64,000 bases of DNA from Melanocharis versteri (GCA_013397845.1 VZTG01010177.1:489242-553241); one strand, 5' to 3'; counted from the stretch's first letter, positions 23,701 to 37,283 are shown. Notes: a model not told the origin generated them from the letters alone. A program made the numbers and translations.

Positions 23701-24495
23701 CATTGGACAATGTGAAGCATAACTTCATTCAAAGCAAAATGAAATAAATTATTTTACTCCAGTATTTCCCAGAGTGGTTCCACCAGATGTGGGAAAAGGG
23801 TAGAGCTTTGAAGCAACTTATCTGTCTTTGGGATTGCAAAAGAAAAAGTTGAGGGCTGAAGTTCATGTGAATGGAAGATGCGCATTTACCTTCCCAACTG
23901 CAAACTCCTGAACTTATTCATATATATGCTGCTAGAAAATACTGATGTAATACCTGAAGAGTTTCACATTATTCTGTAAGCCATTTGCTTTGATAGAAAA
24001 CTGAAATGCTTTTTTGCCAGTTGGGAAATCGTAGTCCTTTCCCTCAAAAACACCTCATTAATTTCTCCAGATATGTAGCAGCTCTCCTGCCTCTCTAAAG
24101 ATGAAGATTCACTGCTGCTTTAGGGGTGACAAGGTATATTTTATGTGGGTTATCTAGAGGCGGTGAACTCTACCAGGAGGGGATGGGATTTCTGTCTCCA
24201 AGATATGTCTAGGGGAAAATTACTGTTGTTGCTCAGATTTGTCACATAACATTTATAATGCTTTATGATATAACCAGAAAAACGAGGTTTTAGTTTAGGT
24301 GAATTCTGGAATACCTTCTTGAGTAAAAGAAACAGTGGATACTTTTTTCCTAATTAAAAGTACAGTTAGGGGTAATTTTAAATTTGTTTTTAATCTTAGA
24401 TCACCTGTAGTGTGTAGGCTCAAGTAGAACACTTTTATGAGCCATGTGTACCATTACATTTTAAGCATCCCCAAGAATGGAGACTCCTCAACCAG
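20761..24495. other. Unique AT-rich sequence, no gene recognised
   Basis: No exon or transposon was recognised. Features worth noting are a T-run at about 21446-21460 and a small CpG-containing patch with two GACGTCG motifs at 22430-22448. Open frames of up to 78 codons at 22.9-23.7 kb are F/L/S-rich and look like composition artefacts. Confidence 0.5.
22430..22448. promoter_or_regulatory. Paired CRE-like GACGTCG motifs
   Basis: GACGTCG occurs at 22430-22436 and again at 22442-22448; the second reads TGACGTCG, one base from a perfect CRE. The surrounding 80 bases (22368-22450) hold several further CpGs, unusual for this window. No TATA box or transcript evidence is visible. Confidence 0.25.
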
Positions 24496-24676
24496 CGTGG
24501 ATTTTGCTGTATTTCCGTTTCTGTCCTTTGACTTGTGTCTGGGCACCACTGACAAGAGTCAGCTTCTGTCTTCTTTAGTTTCCAGCATCAGTTTTTTAGG
24601 TGGATTAAATCCCCTGAGCCTTCTCTTCACCGGGCTGAACGATCCCAGCTCTTTCAGCCTCTCCCAAAATGAGTAC
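24496..24676 (-). mobile_element. CR1 LINE internal fragment, antisense
   Basis: A clear antisense match: TGTCTGGGCACCACTGACAA near 24537, AGAGTCAGCTTCTGTCTTCT, CCCCTGAGCCTTCTCTTCAC near 24610, GGGCTGAACGATCCCAGCTC near 24631, and TTTCAGCCTCTCCCAAAATG near 24652. Both the CR1 tail and the 5' part are absent, so it is a fragment. No coding capacity. Confidence 0.9.
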
Positions 24677-27555
24677 GCTTTAAACCAGTCCTAGCAGATC
24701 TCAAGATAATCTTAAACTTAACACTACAGTAGTGACTCAGAGTTACGGAGAAGAGGGGATATGACGCTTAGTTCGGGTGATGGGAGGATATGAAGGTGTA
24801 ATTTGTAAACATGGGTGGGACGTTTGAGAAGGTGCTCTGCTACTGTATGCACTGACTTTTCTGCAGTTCAGCCTAGGGTGTGCTTGAGATCTGCAGTACA
24901 TAAATAAATTCAAGTAAGAATTTGAGCAAAAGGATTGCACTTTTTGTTAAGTTACAGTTGAAGCTGTGTGAAATGGAAAAGAAAATATAATCTGGTATTT
25001 ATGGAACTAGTTTATTTACTTCAAAGGAGGAAAAGGGTAGAGCAAAAATTGATCCATCCAGCTCTTTTTTTTTTTTTTTGGTCTATGTCATTATTTCAAG
25101 CATGCATTATTTGTTTTCCGCTGTGCATTTGTTTTTTCTTTGTTCCATGAGTGACTTGTGTTTTTTAATGTTGTAATGTCGTTTCTGGTTACATAACAGG
25201 CTGCTTTCTGGCTTTGGTTAGAAGTTGCTTAAAATTCCAGTCTGGAATGAAGAGTTGTAAAGTATGTAAGAGGCAAACTAAATTGCATCCATTTCCCATC
25301 TTCATTGAATGACTTCTTTAGGTTTTCTTTTTAGTCACAGTATTCATGAGGTTTGACTTAATCATTTAACTCCAAAATAGCATTGGAAAACTGATCATTA
25401 ATGATACTCTAAGGAATTCAAATTTGTTGGCAATGCTAATACAGTGAGAATCAAATGGAAGTCCTCTGCCTTCCTGCACTTAATGATGTTTTCTAAACAG
25501 ACTTAAAAAAAAAAGAAAAAAAAAAGCTGCATACTGGGGAAAACAAAATTTATATTTGACACTATACCATGCTGCATGACAGTCCCTCTTTTACCCCTAT
25601 TTCTGTAAAGCTTTCTGGTAAATAGTGTATTGATTTTACCATTTGGGTACAAAGTGCCTCTGTGTGAATGGTGGTAGAGTGCTACAGCCCTGCTCCATTG
25701 AACATCTCTTCTGAAACACAATGTGTTGTAAAATATTGCAGTTGTAGTTGATCCTCTTTATATTGTCCAAGGAAGAGGTCAAAACCTCTTTAATTTTATC
25801 TTTGTTTTTATACTGCAATAAATCAATTTATTAATTTCATAAACATTTGATTTTTTTTTTTTAATTTGCATTTTTCCTTTCTTTTCCCTCTTTTCCCTCC
25901 CCCTCACATCTTCCCTGTCAATGTTTAAAGATGAAGGACATAAAGATAGTAACATTTGGGTGGGCGGAGTGGAGAGTAGGATTATGCACAGGGGTGCATC
26001 AATAATAGCAAGTTGTCTGTCCTTTCCCAAAGTTTGCTAGAAACTTGACCTGGGGTGTGTTTGTCTATTTTAACTGGCTTGAAAAACACACTTTCATGTT
26101 CTCAAGACTCCAGTTATAACTGGGAATAGTTCTGTACGTTATGTGCATGGAGGTACCTTGCCTGAATCTTGGTCATGTTTAACCAAAAAACCCCACTAAT
26201 CTCTTTGATCACTTTGTTATTGAAAGGAGGCTTAGAGTTGAGGAAGATGGCAGTGCTTTCTGCCAAAGAGTAATTTTATATTTTCTGTTACAGACAGTGG
26301 TTCCCTTAGAGTTTAGAGAGACTCTTTAAAACTGTTCTGCAGATAGAGCAAACCAAGAAGATGAAATAATGCATTCTTGCCCTTCAGTATAATCTAACAA
26401 GAAGCTCTCTGCAGGCAGTATATTTCATTCATATAATCAGTGCATGGAGCTGTGGAAGAATAAATTGGTGTCTGATTACCTAATGCTACAGAAGGAAGAC
26501 ACAGACACACGAAGAGCTTATTCTTCTAATTCACCTTGTGTTTTTGTGTGGGGAACCTGCTGTACTTGTTACCGGTAGGTGATAGTTCAGAACGGAGGAA
26601 AAATCTCTTGGTGTGATGACTTACTGTTAGCCACTAGTTAATGCAAAATGCGAAATTTTTAGATGTCGATGAAGTGTCAGGGAAAATATGCTTTTTAAGG
26701 GTATAATTGTGTTGACTAGTTGTTTTTTGCACCAAATCTATGTTTAGCATTTTTTTATTCTACTCACTTCTGTTCCAATTTATTTTGTTTGTTTGGCCAC
26801 ACTGCTTTGCACAAAGAAGCTGTTTCCTTGTTGAAGGAAGGAATAATTTATAGAGAACATCTGAAGCTCCAGAAGTTTCTGAAAAGACCCACTGTGTAAG
26901 TAAAAAAAATCCCCACACCCTATGTAGCCAGGCAGCTTTTCCAGTATCCAAGTGTTTGATACATCTCGAAGTTTGATGAGTTTTTTCTTGTAATGTCCGT
27001 GGCTTTGTGCTTTTGAGATGCTGTTGTAGGTGAACAAAATTCTTAGCAATTGATTTCTAGACATTTTTTAAAAACTAAGATTAGAGGCCTTCTGGTATAT
27101 TTGTAAACTAGATTTCAAGTTGGTTTCAAGCTGGTGTATAGTTTTCAGGAGATAAGGCAGTAATATTTTTCAAAACTTTTAAGTATTAGTGGGTTAGCAG
27201 AATTCAGATATCTAGCTTTGGTATTTAATTTAGAATTTGTCTTTCTGCAGACTTTTTATGTTAATGGGCAGTCTCATTCAAAATCAATTCAGAACAGGCA
27301 CTTAGGTCTAAACCTAAGGTCTGCAAAGAGCCTGTCTTTCAACTCTTTATATGTAGATGAGTTATTTCTGACTTGTTTCTGCATCACTGTGAGGAAAGTC
27401 TTGTATCTGATTCCCTCAGGTGGAGGGAGGGTGGGTGAAGAGGCGAAAGAACTACGGGCACTGTGGATGTTGGTAGTTAGGTGAGTAGCAGGAACTACTT
27501 GGGGCAGCTCTCACAGCTGATGATTTACAGCCACGTGTAGAGTGGCAGGTGCTTC
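24677..27555. other. Unique AT-rich sequence, no gene recognised
   Basis: Poly-T/poly-A runs lie at about 25064-25079, 25506-25525 and 25850-25862. No transposon or exon was recognised. An 88-codon + strand frame at 27218-27484 has no motif. Confidence 0.5.
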
Positions 27556-27705
27556 TGGGGGGCCCAAGTCCACCCTCATGTTCAACATGGTACAGGCCAG
27601 AGAAGGTGCTCTTCCAGGCAAGTTTTGAGTGTCCTTTTTGGATAGAGTTATGCAGCCTCTCTGCGAAAGTTCTATGAACGCTCAGCTGTCTGCCAAGGAG
27701 GAGGT
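27556..27705 (-). mobile_element. CR1 LINE fragment, diverged, antisense
   Basis: The order CCCAAGTCCACCCTCATG, TTCAACATGGTACAGGCC, GAAGGTGCTCTTCCAGGCA, AGTTTTGAGTGTCC, GCAGCCTCTCTGCGAAAG follows the antisense of the CR1 3' region. Divergence is high. The tail is not preserved and the right boundary is approximate. Confidence 0.7.
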
Positions 27706-28643
27706 TAACTACTACTGATAGTCAGATTTGCAACAGAAACAAAGAACAGTGTGATTTGCTCCACTGTATTTAGCCTCAAAGGGCTGCTTAGAAGGGGAAG
27801 TTGTATTTTTATTCTGTTAACTGTTGCATTTTCTGGAACAAGACCAAGTAACTAAATGGAAGAGGGACTTTATCGTAGAGGTTCCTGTGGACACAATAAA
27901 GTAGCTGTTCTGCTGCTTTGCTTTTGTTATGTTTGTAGTCTTCCGTGCTTTCTGGTCAGCATTCTTAGCCTAGACTGATGGTGCTTGTCCTATTCCAAGT
28001 TATTTCCAGTAGTTAGTGATGACTGGTAAGATTCCAGTCTCCATACAGTTGCCTTATTCTGCCTTACACAATTCACATGCACTTAGGTATTAAATTCAGT
28101 CACAGCTAGTGTGTACATTACTCCTGATTTCTTGGCATGAGGAATAACATAGGTTAGAACTTGCTGTCAGGAGCCTCTGTTACGTGACTAGTGTGAAATG
28201 TTTGTCTCAATAAAGTTATAGAGCACTTCACAGCTGTTGTGTGTACTGGTAGAGTAGTGTTCTTGCTGTGTTCAGTAATAAAGCAGCAAAAGTCAGGCTC
28301 TTGTGACTGCACAAATCAACTACAGCACAGTTGTGCACATAGATAAAACTTCGTACAGCGACATGTCAACCCATAATGGAGTGCTTCAAGGGCTCAATGA
28401 ATCTAAATGGGTTAGTGACTTTGATAAACCAGCATGATGGTTATTTCAATTCAGATCTTTTAAGCTGAGTTGCTCAGTATTTTTGCCTATTTGAGAGACA
28501 TCAGTGTCTGCCTCCTGTTGAAGCTCTACTTGAAGGGTAGTAAATTCTCTGGAACAGTAAATGCCAAGTGTTTCAGGTTGCTGCTTAATAGTAACAGCGG
28601 CAAAAAGTTTTTCTTATTGTGCATGAAGAACTGTTAGAATTGT
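27706..28643. other. Unique sequence, no gene recognised
   Basis: No feature was recognised. AATAAAG-type polyadenylation motifs at about 28208 and 28276 have no transcript context. Confidence 0.5.
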
Positions 28644-28706
28644 TGATCTATATATCTATATTATTTACATATATAGATATCTATATTATCTACATGTCTA
28701 TATCTG
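28644..28706 (+). repeat. AT-rich tandem repeat, two 25-base units
   Basis: ATATCTATATTATTTACAT (28652) recurs as ATATCTATATTATCTACAT (28677), a period of 25 bases, within a longer TATA/TCTA-rich stretch. Self-complementary segments could fold into a weak hairpin. Confidence 0.75.
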
Positions 28707-31700
28707 CCTAGATACTACAGGGTTTTTTGGTTTGGATTTTTTTTTCTGGTTTCTTGGAATTCGTCATATGTGTGAGAGTCAGCTCTCAGTGGAATTCCCG
28801 CAGCCTATTTGTGGAGTGGTTTGAATTAATGAAGTGGTTTATTAGAGCACTGTACTCAGCTGCTCTGTTCAACTGGCTGGAGTGTTCACAGGAATTGGCT
28901 GGCCTTTTTTAATTTACTTACTGGTAGGAACTGTCTGGTTTTCTCATTAAACAAATATATGCAGACTTAGAAGTTGCAGCTCTCTAGGTACCCACTAGGT
29001 ATCCCTTTATGGGTAAGCTAATACTCTCTTAAGAATAAAAATACTGTGGGAAGGATTGAAAAGACACTTTTGAATTTTACTTTCTGGATGGCTGTGTGTA
29101 AGATGCTGGTAAAAAAAGAAAAAAGCTTTAGTCCATCACTCCATCTTCCTATTTGGGCAGCCATTAACAATGGAAAGGTTTGGCTTTTTTTTTTTTTTAA
29201 TAGAAAAAACAAATGCTAGAGGTCTGTCTCTCTTTTCAGTAGTATCTAACATGTCTTAGGTTTCAATTTCCTTTCTTCTCTATTGATAAATTTTATTCAA
29301 AGAATTGGTTCTTTCTGAGCCAACAAAGGTCCTGTGAAATAGGTACTTGTAGCCTTGATTACTCCATCAGCCCTTTTATTCATCTCTGAAACATGTTGAA
29401 TGTGAGATGGATTCTGTAGCGAGCTCCGTGTTCAGCTGCTGAAACTCTTTCCTGTCCTGTCTCCTGCTGTTCTTCATGGGCATTGTTGTTGCCTCAAAAT
29501 GTCACAAATCCCCTATCACGGTCGCTAGGGAAAAATAAAGTATTTATGGAGAATTCCAGTGACTTCTCAGAGGCTTCAGATTTATAGTCAGTTTTAGACA
29601 ATATTTCTGGGAACTGTAAATGGCATCCTTCCTGTTTGCTTGTTCTTGGCAGGCTGGGGCAGGTAGCACTAGCATTAATCTAGCAGCATTTCAGCTGTAT
29701 GTACTGCAATTTGTGGGTACCACCGAGTAGTGTTAGGACATGCATAGACTCATTGAGAAGACTTACAGCTGTAAGCCACAAATTCTTTAGCGTAATGACA
29801 TTTTGTCTCGAATTATTTTGCTACTTGGAAACAGCCCAAAGTAACGGTAATGTATTGTTCTTTGTAAAGTTCATTGTAATAATGCAATTTGCCATTAAAA
29901 TTGGACTGTTAAAAGAGTGTTGAAAGAAAAAATCCCAATATCTAAAATATATTGAAAATTGGAGGGACTATTTTTGGACTGAAAATGTTCCAGTAATTTG
30001 GTAGTGTTTTATTCCAAATTAATTGGGTTTTTTTAATCATGTGAGAAGAAGATTCTGAAGAATATGGTTTTAGAGACATTGATTTTGACACATCCAAATC
30101 AAATCAGTGAGTTGGCTGACACCCTGGCCTTCCCTCTGGAGGTAGGAGCTACTAGAAGCCTTTGGAGGCTCATTTTAAAGTACACTTTAGGGATCTTGTG
30201 CAGAGAGAAAAATGTAATAGGATTATACCACAGAAATGCGTTTGTTATCTCCTTGGACTGAGTGTGGAAAGTGGATGGCAGGCAAGGCAAGGAAATGAAA
30301 AACTTTTAAAAAATATAGCTGGGGAAGCAGCTGAAGGGAGGAGTTTTGGATGAAGCAGAGAAAGCAAACCAGGTGGAAAATGTCTTTTTCAAGACAAGCT
30401 GACAGAGGGCTGAGTATTTTAGCAAGAAGAATGACAAAGGAGGATAGACTAAAAAGACCGAAGCAGTTGAGTTTAGTGAGAGTATTTGCAGAGGAAGGAA
30501 GAAAGGTGATGATAGATGAGACAGCCTGAGGAATTGGGTAGTGCTGTCGTGGAAGATGGTGGAGTTGCCTCCAGAGAATGTGTAGATGGAAATATTTAAG
30601 ATCTCAAATAAATATTACATGCTTAGGCAGCTGAGAGAAATCCCTCGTTTTTATTTTTGGCACTACTGCCTCTGGGGAAAACTGCTAAAAAGTTCATGCT
30701 GTGCATTCTCTAGATGAACTGTGGTGCAGAAAGATGCTGGTAAACTTTGAAGCTTCTGACCTGTAACTGAGCACAGATACTCTTCTGAACCTATTTTTCA
30801 GAGCATTCAGTCAGTGGGGGAACTGGTTCTTCTGCCATTTGAACTGCATGTGCTAAAAATATTAACTGCGTTGCTATACAGGTCAGCAGCTAGAATCAAA
30901 ACAATAATGACATCAGATCCAAGATAAATATGGTTTGTTTATACCACCAGAAGCAGTGGAGTGACTTGAAGTTGCAGGGCTATCTGATCCTGTTTTGCTT
31001 GATGGTTTCTTACATCTGCAGATACTCCCACTCCTTCTCAATAGTCTTTCTTTGTGTCTGGTTTCACTTGTCTGTTGTGCTTGAATCTTTTAGCTCTATG
31101 TTGTTCTGCATAGAATTCCGTGGAAGTGTACCATAATGGTAAGAAACCGTTATGCATTTATCACCTTGAAGAAAGTCAGTTTTGTTCTCTCTGTTATTAA
31201 AATGATACATGAAACCCAATTAGCATTTGTAAGTTTTATTAGTATTTCTAAGCCAGATACTTCTCACCACAGGCTTTAAAATTCTCAGAACAGTCTTGGT
31301 CATCACTTTAAAAAAAGCTGTGGACAGCTGAGCATATTGCATACCTGCCTGGATGTTCTATGGAAGAAAAATGAGAAGCAAATAAAGCTACAAAAAATTA
31401 AATCAGGAAAAATGTTTTTTGAATGTTATGAAGTGAAAAATGATAGTTTTCAGAGAAAAATTTTTAGCCTTCTTAATTTAAGTGTGAAAGTTTTTAAATA
31501 AAGATATAAGTTGGATATGACAAGCTGATATGTAAAGTTTATAATACACATGATATTTGTTTAGGGCAGTGATTCGCAATTTGCTTCAGGTATTTCGCTT
31601 TGTGAAAATCTCTACACTGTTGCACCAAAAGTTTTTGGTAGAAATCCTTGTGAAAATTTGTTTAATTAATAGCAGCTGAATCAGAGAATACATATTGCAG

Positions 31701-32327
31701 GTTAATCAGTTATTTTCATCAATAAAAATAGAGGGAAGAAGTGAGCCTGCATGCCAATCATGAATTTTATTATCTTTTGAAGGTCCTGCAACTGGCAGTG
31801 TCTGCCATTTTCAGATTCTGTAAAAATGTGCTGTTTGGATTTCTGGTACTTGATAAATGCCATTTGTATATTTTCTATATATCCTCGTGTAATGAAGATT
31901 GTATTTAAAACATTGCAAAGTTGGAAGCTCTTATAAAGATTAAGAGAGTAGGAATGTGCATAATAGTGATTTTGAACTTTCCATAATGTATGTAATTCAA
32001 ATTGATGCAAGTTTAGTCATAATATCAGTCTAATTCAAATAGAATAGATTAATATTAGTAAATGTTACATCAAGTAATAATGCCAAGGGAATGACTGGAA
32101 GTGTGGGCTGTTAATTACTGATTGTCTAGTTCCTGAGGTGAACATTAAGTATGTATTGAAAAAACATATTCGTAAGTCTATCCAAAGAGTAAAAATCACT
32201 CAAAATTGAGGCTGTTTCTTTTCAAATTAGGCAACTTACATTCTTAAATTTTCTACTTTGTGAAATGTTTATGAATGCCTCTTAAAGACAGGATTCAAAA
32301 TTTTACTTTTGTTCTAACTAGTTAATC
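28707..32327. other. Unique AT-rich sequence, no gene recognised
   Basis: No transposon or exon was identified. The + strand is moderately purine-rich at 30.3-30.6 kb. A T-run lies at 29186-29200. A 102-codon minus frame at 31702-32010 lacks motifs and splice signals. Confidence 0.5.
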
Positions 32328-32445
32328 TTGATAACGCCCTCAGGCACATGGTGTGATCCTTGGGGTGTCCTGTGCAGGGCCAGGAGTTGGACTCAATGAT
32401 CCTGGTCGGTCCCTTCCAACTCAGCTTATTCCATGATTCTATTCT
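32328..32445 (+). mobile_element. CR1 LINE, 3' tip, sense
   Basis: The last 120 bases of CR1 are well preserved: GCCCTCAGGCACATGGTGTG, CCTTGGGGTGTCCTGTGCAG, GGAGTTGGACTCAATGATCC, GGTCCCTTCCAACTCAGC and the tail TTCCATGATTCTATTCTG. The copy is severely 5' truncated. Confidence 0.95.
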
Positions 32446-35400
32446 GTAAGGAAAAAACCTGGATATTTACATGCCCTTTTTATCTAAAGGATTCCAGTGA
32501 CAGAGACTTTTTGATAACAGGAGTGGTGACGAAAGAAGGTATTGATACAAAGAGAAGGCTGAAGTCTATTTCAGGGAGCATATCTAAAGATCTATTTTAG
32601 GGGCAAAACAATGGAAAATAAGCTGGAAGAATATTACATCATGTAATTTTTCTAATAGTGAAAGTGGTGAATTTGTGTATTGTAGAAAGTGGTGTATTTG
32701 AAGAATGTTTGATTTTTCTAAATTGCATCCAGCGGGCCATTATACATGAAAAAGAAATTACTTTTTCCTGTGAGAATATTAAATACCTATGAATTCTTCT
32801 GCATAAACTGTGATCACCAAGATTGCCATTCTAAAATAATAATTGCATATGCAAATCCTCATGGCCTTTGAGATAAGGTTCAAACAGATGACTTTTTCAA
32901 GATAGTTACAATTTGGACTTTGTTTTCATCTATGTATCAAGCCATTACTTTAATGAAGAATTTCACTTGGTGGAGATGCTGCAGCAGATCTAGTACTGAG
33001 ATGCTTGTTTCGAAAAGCAAAGTGGTTTGTCTTTTAAAGACATTCCAGTGTATGTTTCTATGAGGCACATTCTGTATGTGTCTGTAAATGAATTTGGGGA
33101 AGTATATTCAAAACTCTTCAATTTTCAAATAAAATTTCCCACCTCAGTTTAACTTCCAAAGCATACTCTACTAATCACTTGGCTTCCAAGGAACACATGA
33201 AATTTAATGTAGTTAGTATTGTATGGAAGTAAATTCCTGTTCCATCTTCCTTTTGTGTGTGACCGTGTCCATACAACATTAAAGCCTTCTGAGTGTTATA
33301 AATGGCCATTCTGATAAGGATGCTATTTATGACTTCTTCAAGAATAAATGACAGTGTTTCCAAAATTGATGGGAGACTGAATACTGGTGTACTTGTAGAT
33401 TAACTAGATTGTATGTTTGGCTGCTTTTTCAATATTGAGCTTGGTTGTGTTTTATTTGGAGGGCCATTCAAGTCATTTAAGATTACAATAATGAAAACGA
33501 ATCACAGTAAGCCTTGATATGTGCAATCTCCTAAATTTACACTGAAAACTAGAGCTAGATTATCCAGGTGTTTTGAAGGTAATGAAGTTAGTGTGTGGTC
33601 TTATTCATATTAGTATTATAATGAGAAGTTATATACATTCACAGAAGGAAAATAGCAGCAGTATAAATGTTTACAGCAGCACTATCACTTTCAATTTTGA
33701 TTCTCTAGCTCAAATTTTTTAGTTTTTTCACTGGAGGAAATGAGTTCAATTGCCAATCTATACCAGTTCTACTTCATTTGTAGGTAAGGTATTGGAAAGA
33801 CACAAGAAATTATCTTAGCATCTAGCACTGTGTTTTGGTTTCACTGACTAACAAAACAGTTTTTAGCCTCTGGAGGGAAAAACATTCTATGAAAGTAAAT
33901 ATTTTAGTCATTGAACAGTGTTTTTGTGATAGAGTTTTTACTTTTTACAGTCATGCTTTCAACCTGCTTGTGTGTGTATTGCCAAGATAAACATCTTCAA
34001 GATAACCTATGTTTTAAAAGGCTGTTTAGTATTCTTTTTCCAAGGGAGAATACCAGCCAGTGAAAATAATGGGTTGCTTAAGAGCTTAAACAAAATGTGT
34101 CTGAATAATGTTCTGTATTTCTCATGTATTAAAAGCCAGCTTGGTCAGTAATGAAAATTTGCAAGATAAAATTTTGAGTTTACAGTTGCTGTCATGCCTC
34201 TAAACCCAGCAACTTTTGTATATACTGTATGTTACCCACATTCACAGCCCCTCGTCCACCAGTACAGAAATGGAGTACGTGTGTTCACTTGTTTTTTAAA
34301 CTCAAAGGACACTGTACAAATCTTTGCTGTTAAGAAGTGAGGGTGTAGCACAGTGGAACATACCACAGTAGTACTGGGTATGCTGGCAACGTTGCTGGCA
34401 CAATTCAAGCCTCAATAAAGTTTGCCAAACGTTGTTGGTTGAGTGGACTTCTGATCCGGGCTTAGGGTAGGAATTATTACTGCCTTGTGATTTGTGTTCT
34501 TGTAACACAAAAGCTTTGAAGAGAAATGATTTTAAAAAATCAGGACATAAAACATCTGTAGTGTGGTTTCAGGGTGGTTAGGATGATGTGAATGAATTGT
34601 GAAAGGCTTCAAAATACTTGACCGTTTATTCCTCATGCTAATTTCTTCTGGAGAATTGATGATGTACCCCTAAGTAGGATGGCTACACTGTAGGGTATTT
34701 TAGGTATGGCTGACAGGTGTGTGGGAATACTACCAGGAAAGGGGTTTCTGCTTCTGGCATCTGATGAAAAAGTCATGGCAAACTGGGATATAGTGGCTGT
34801 TTCAAACACATGGGCAAGTATGTATATTTTAAATGGAATACACGTAATGCTATGACAAATTCTGTTACAAGATTCATAGTATCACATAGCTAATGAATTG
34901 CTTTAAGTGCAGTTAAGATACGTAAAAATCTGTGACCTGATATTTGAAGAAAAGGATGACTTGGAGGAAGAAAATGGGATAAAGCAGGTAGCAAAAGGCT
35001 AGCTTTTGCATGGTAACTTTAAATGTCAAGTATTTTGTCTAACTGTCAAAGGTTTTCATGAGTGTAGAATCAATATTAAGTTTTGTCAAGTTGTTAGATT
35101 GGAAATTGGGAAAGAAACAAGAAGGATGAATCAAAAAATTACTCTGCCCAAGAAATGGTCTATTTTAACATCAACAGTAGTCTACTTAAGATATTGCTTG
35201 GCTTCATTCCCCTGAATCATAATGTGCATATGAAATAAGTGAGTCTCCATTAATGGTTTATTTGGGTACTTTGTCAAAGCAGCTGGTTTTCATGGTAGCA
35301 TTGTAGGCATATTCTCCACACGTGCATAGCTTGTGTTGCTGAACCAGCAAGAGTGGACAGATTTTAAATTCTTACAAAGGAGGTGAAAGTAGGAGGCATT

Positions 35401-37283
35401 ATGAATACTGGTGTGTTACTGATTTTGGTCCTCTGATTTTATTATTTTCTTACAAAATCATGTTGTTTTCATCCTTTATAGCAGTTCTGAGTTTTGGATT
35501 GAAGTACATTGTGCATGAAGCCTGTGTGTTGGCTTAATTTGTATAATAATATAAAAGTTCTTGACTATAGAGGCATCTTCCAGCTTGTAAAATATGTCTT
35601 CTGAAAAGATTAGATGTTTGGTGGGTTAACACATCTGGAATTGAATTACATCTGCCACACTACCTTTATTCAGTTCATTTGACTTCACAAAGATGTGTAG
35701 TTTAGCTCCTTGCAGTAATGAGTAGTTATTTCACATAGTTTCTGCAAGGATTAGTGAGGTACTTCTATTTAAGATGGCTGAAGGCAAAAGTGTTGAGTAA
35801 AATCACATAATGGGAATTAAACTTTTTTACTGTAATTAACATTCTGACCCACAAACCAGGAATTTCTGCTCTTCCAATGCATAGGTTTAGAGCAGCTGTC
35901 TCCAAAGAGTACAAAACCAAGGGAACCGTCCATACTATCCTGTTGCTGGAGTGTGTTCCTTAATGATACTGCCTCCACTTGTCGTTTGGTCCCAGGAGGA
36001 CTGACATCTATAGCATTCTCAGCAGGGCTGTGAATTAAAGTTTCTGACCACCCGCTCCCCGTAATTTTTATCTCTGTGTGGTTCCCAGGCTGTGTGCAGG
36101 ATGAAACAGGACTTGAACAAAGAACAAAAGCAGATTTTTATGCCATGCAGTCTTAATGTAAGAGGGGACTTTCCTGAAGACCCTCATTGCTGTAACAGTT
36201 TATGGAATGCTTTAAAAGCTAGGAAGCTAAAAAAAAATTTAATTGTTGATCATTACTCAAGCATTCCAATTTGATTTATATGTAAGTATGACATTTGGTA
36301 TCCAACAAGAAATACGTTTAAAAGCAGTGGAGATGAAAAGTCCCATTCTGCCATGGATAACCTACATATAAAACCTTGTTAAAATGGTAAATTTCCTTTC
36401 CATATGAAACTGATATTTTAAAAAGATAACTTGAGTTTATTAAACTATTTTTTTAGCAAATCTCACTCAAAGCATTTTTCTAATATTTTGTATTATTAAA
36501 TGTGACCTAAGGTTAGAATGTCAGGATTTTTGTGTTGTTAGTTTTTTTGGTTGATATTCCTACTTAGAGGAATAATTAGGACTACAGGACAATATTCCTA
36601 TCCTTAAAAGGTTTTCCAGTATTTTATAAATGTATTTATTCTGTTTTAATAGGGATTGGGTAGCTTACCCTGTGAAAACATATGTGTGTGAAGCTAAAGC
36701 TCTTTTGTAGTAGGTAGTATTTATAAAATGAGGTCATTCACTTTGGGTGCTGGAAGCTGTTTCAGTTTCATTTAGAAATCATATCAGATGTTTTTCCTGG
36801 TTCTTCATAGCTCATCTGAGCACCTCATCTGTAGAATTTTGCCTAGCATGGCAAATTGTAGTTTTGTCAAAAAAATAGGTTTTGGGTGTGACAGTTTTGC
36901 TGGTTAAAGGCTTCTTAAAATTGTTTCTCAAAATTTGAGACTTTGAATGCCATCCACAAGCTAAAGAGGGGTGGTCTGAGGCAGCGTTTTCCTCCCCCTG
37001 GATAAAGCTCTGTTGTTTGATTGCCAGGCAGTCCCTTTTGGGGGCAGGTTCTGCTGTTGCTGTTGGTAACTAATGGTTTCCTTCTCTGGCATCACCTCTG
37101 CAGAGAGAGATGAGCTGCAGTTCTGTAATCAGTGAAGGAAGGCAGTCTTAAAGCACATCACACTTGAAAGGTTGTGAATGTAAGGAAATGAGCTTGTAGT
37201 CACTAGTATATCCTGTGAATTGCTGTTAATTAAAAAAGCTCTACTTTCAAATGGCTGAAAGTTTACTTAGTTGGTGACTTACA
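32446..37283. other. Unique AT-rich sequence, no gene recognised
   Basis: Almost 5 kb without a firm feature. It includes an octamer-type palindrome at 32843, a doubtful LTR-like stretch around 34.2-34.5 kb and a + strand exon-like segment at 36089-36157, discussed under findings. Confidence 0.5.
32843..32854. promoter_or_regulatory. 12-bp palindrome TTGCATATGCAA
   Basis: A perfect palindrome that continues into ATGCAAAT on one side, the POU-factor octamer. It resembles dimeric POU binding sites. Function is not shown by sequence alone. Confidence 0.25.

Noticed and set aside
28208..28280. AATAAAG-type polyadenylation signals
   Set aside because: AATAAA is frequent in AT-rich DNA and no transcript or terminal exon is visible.
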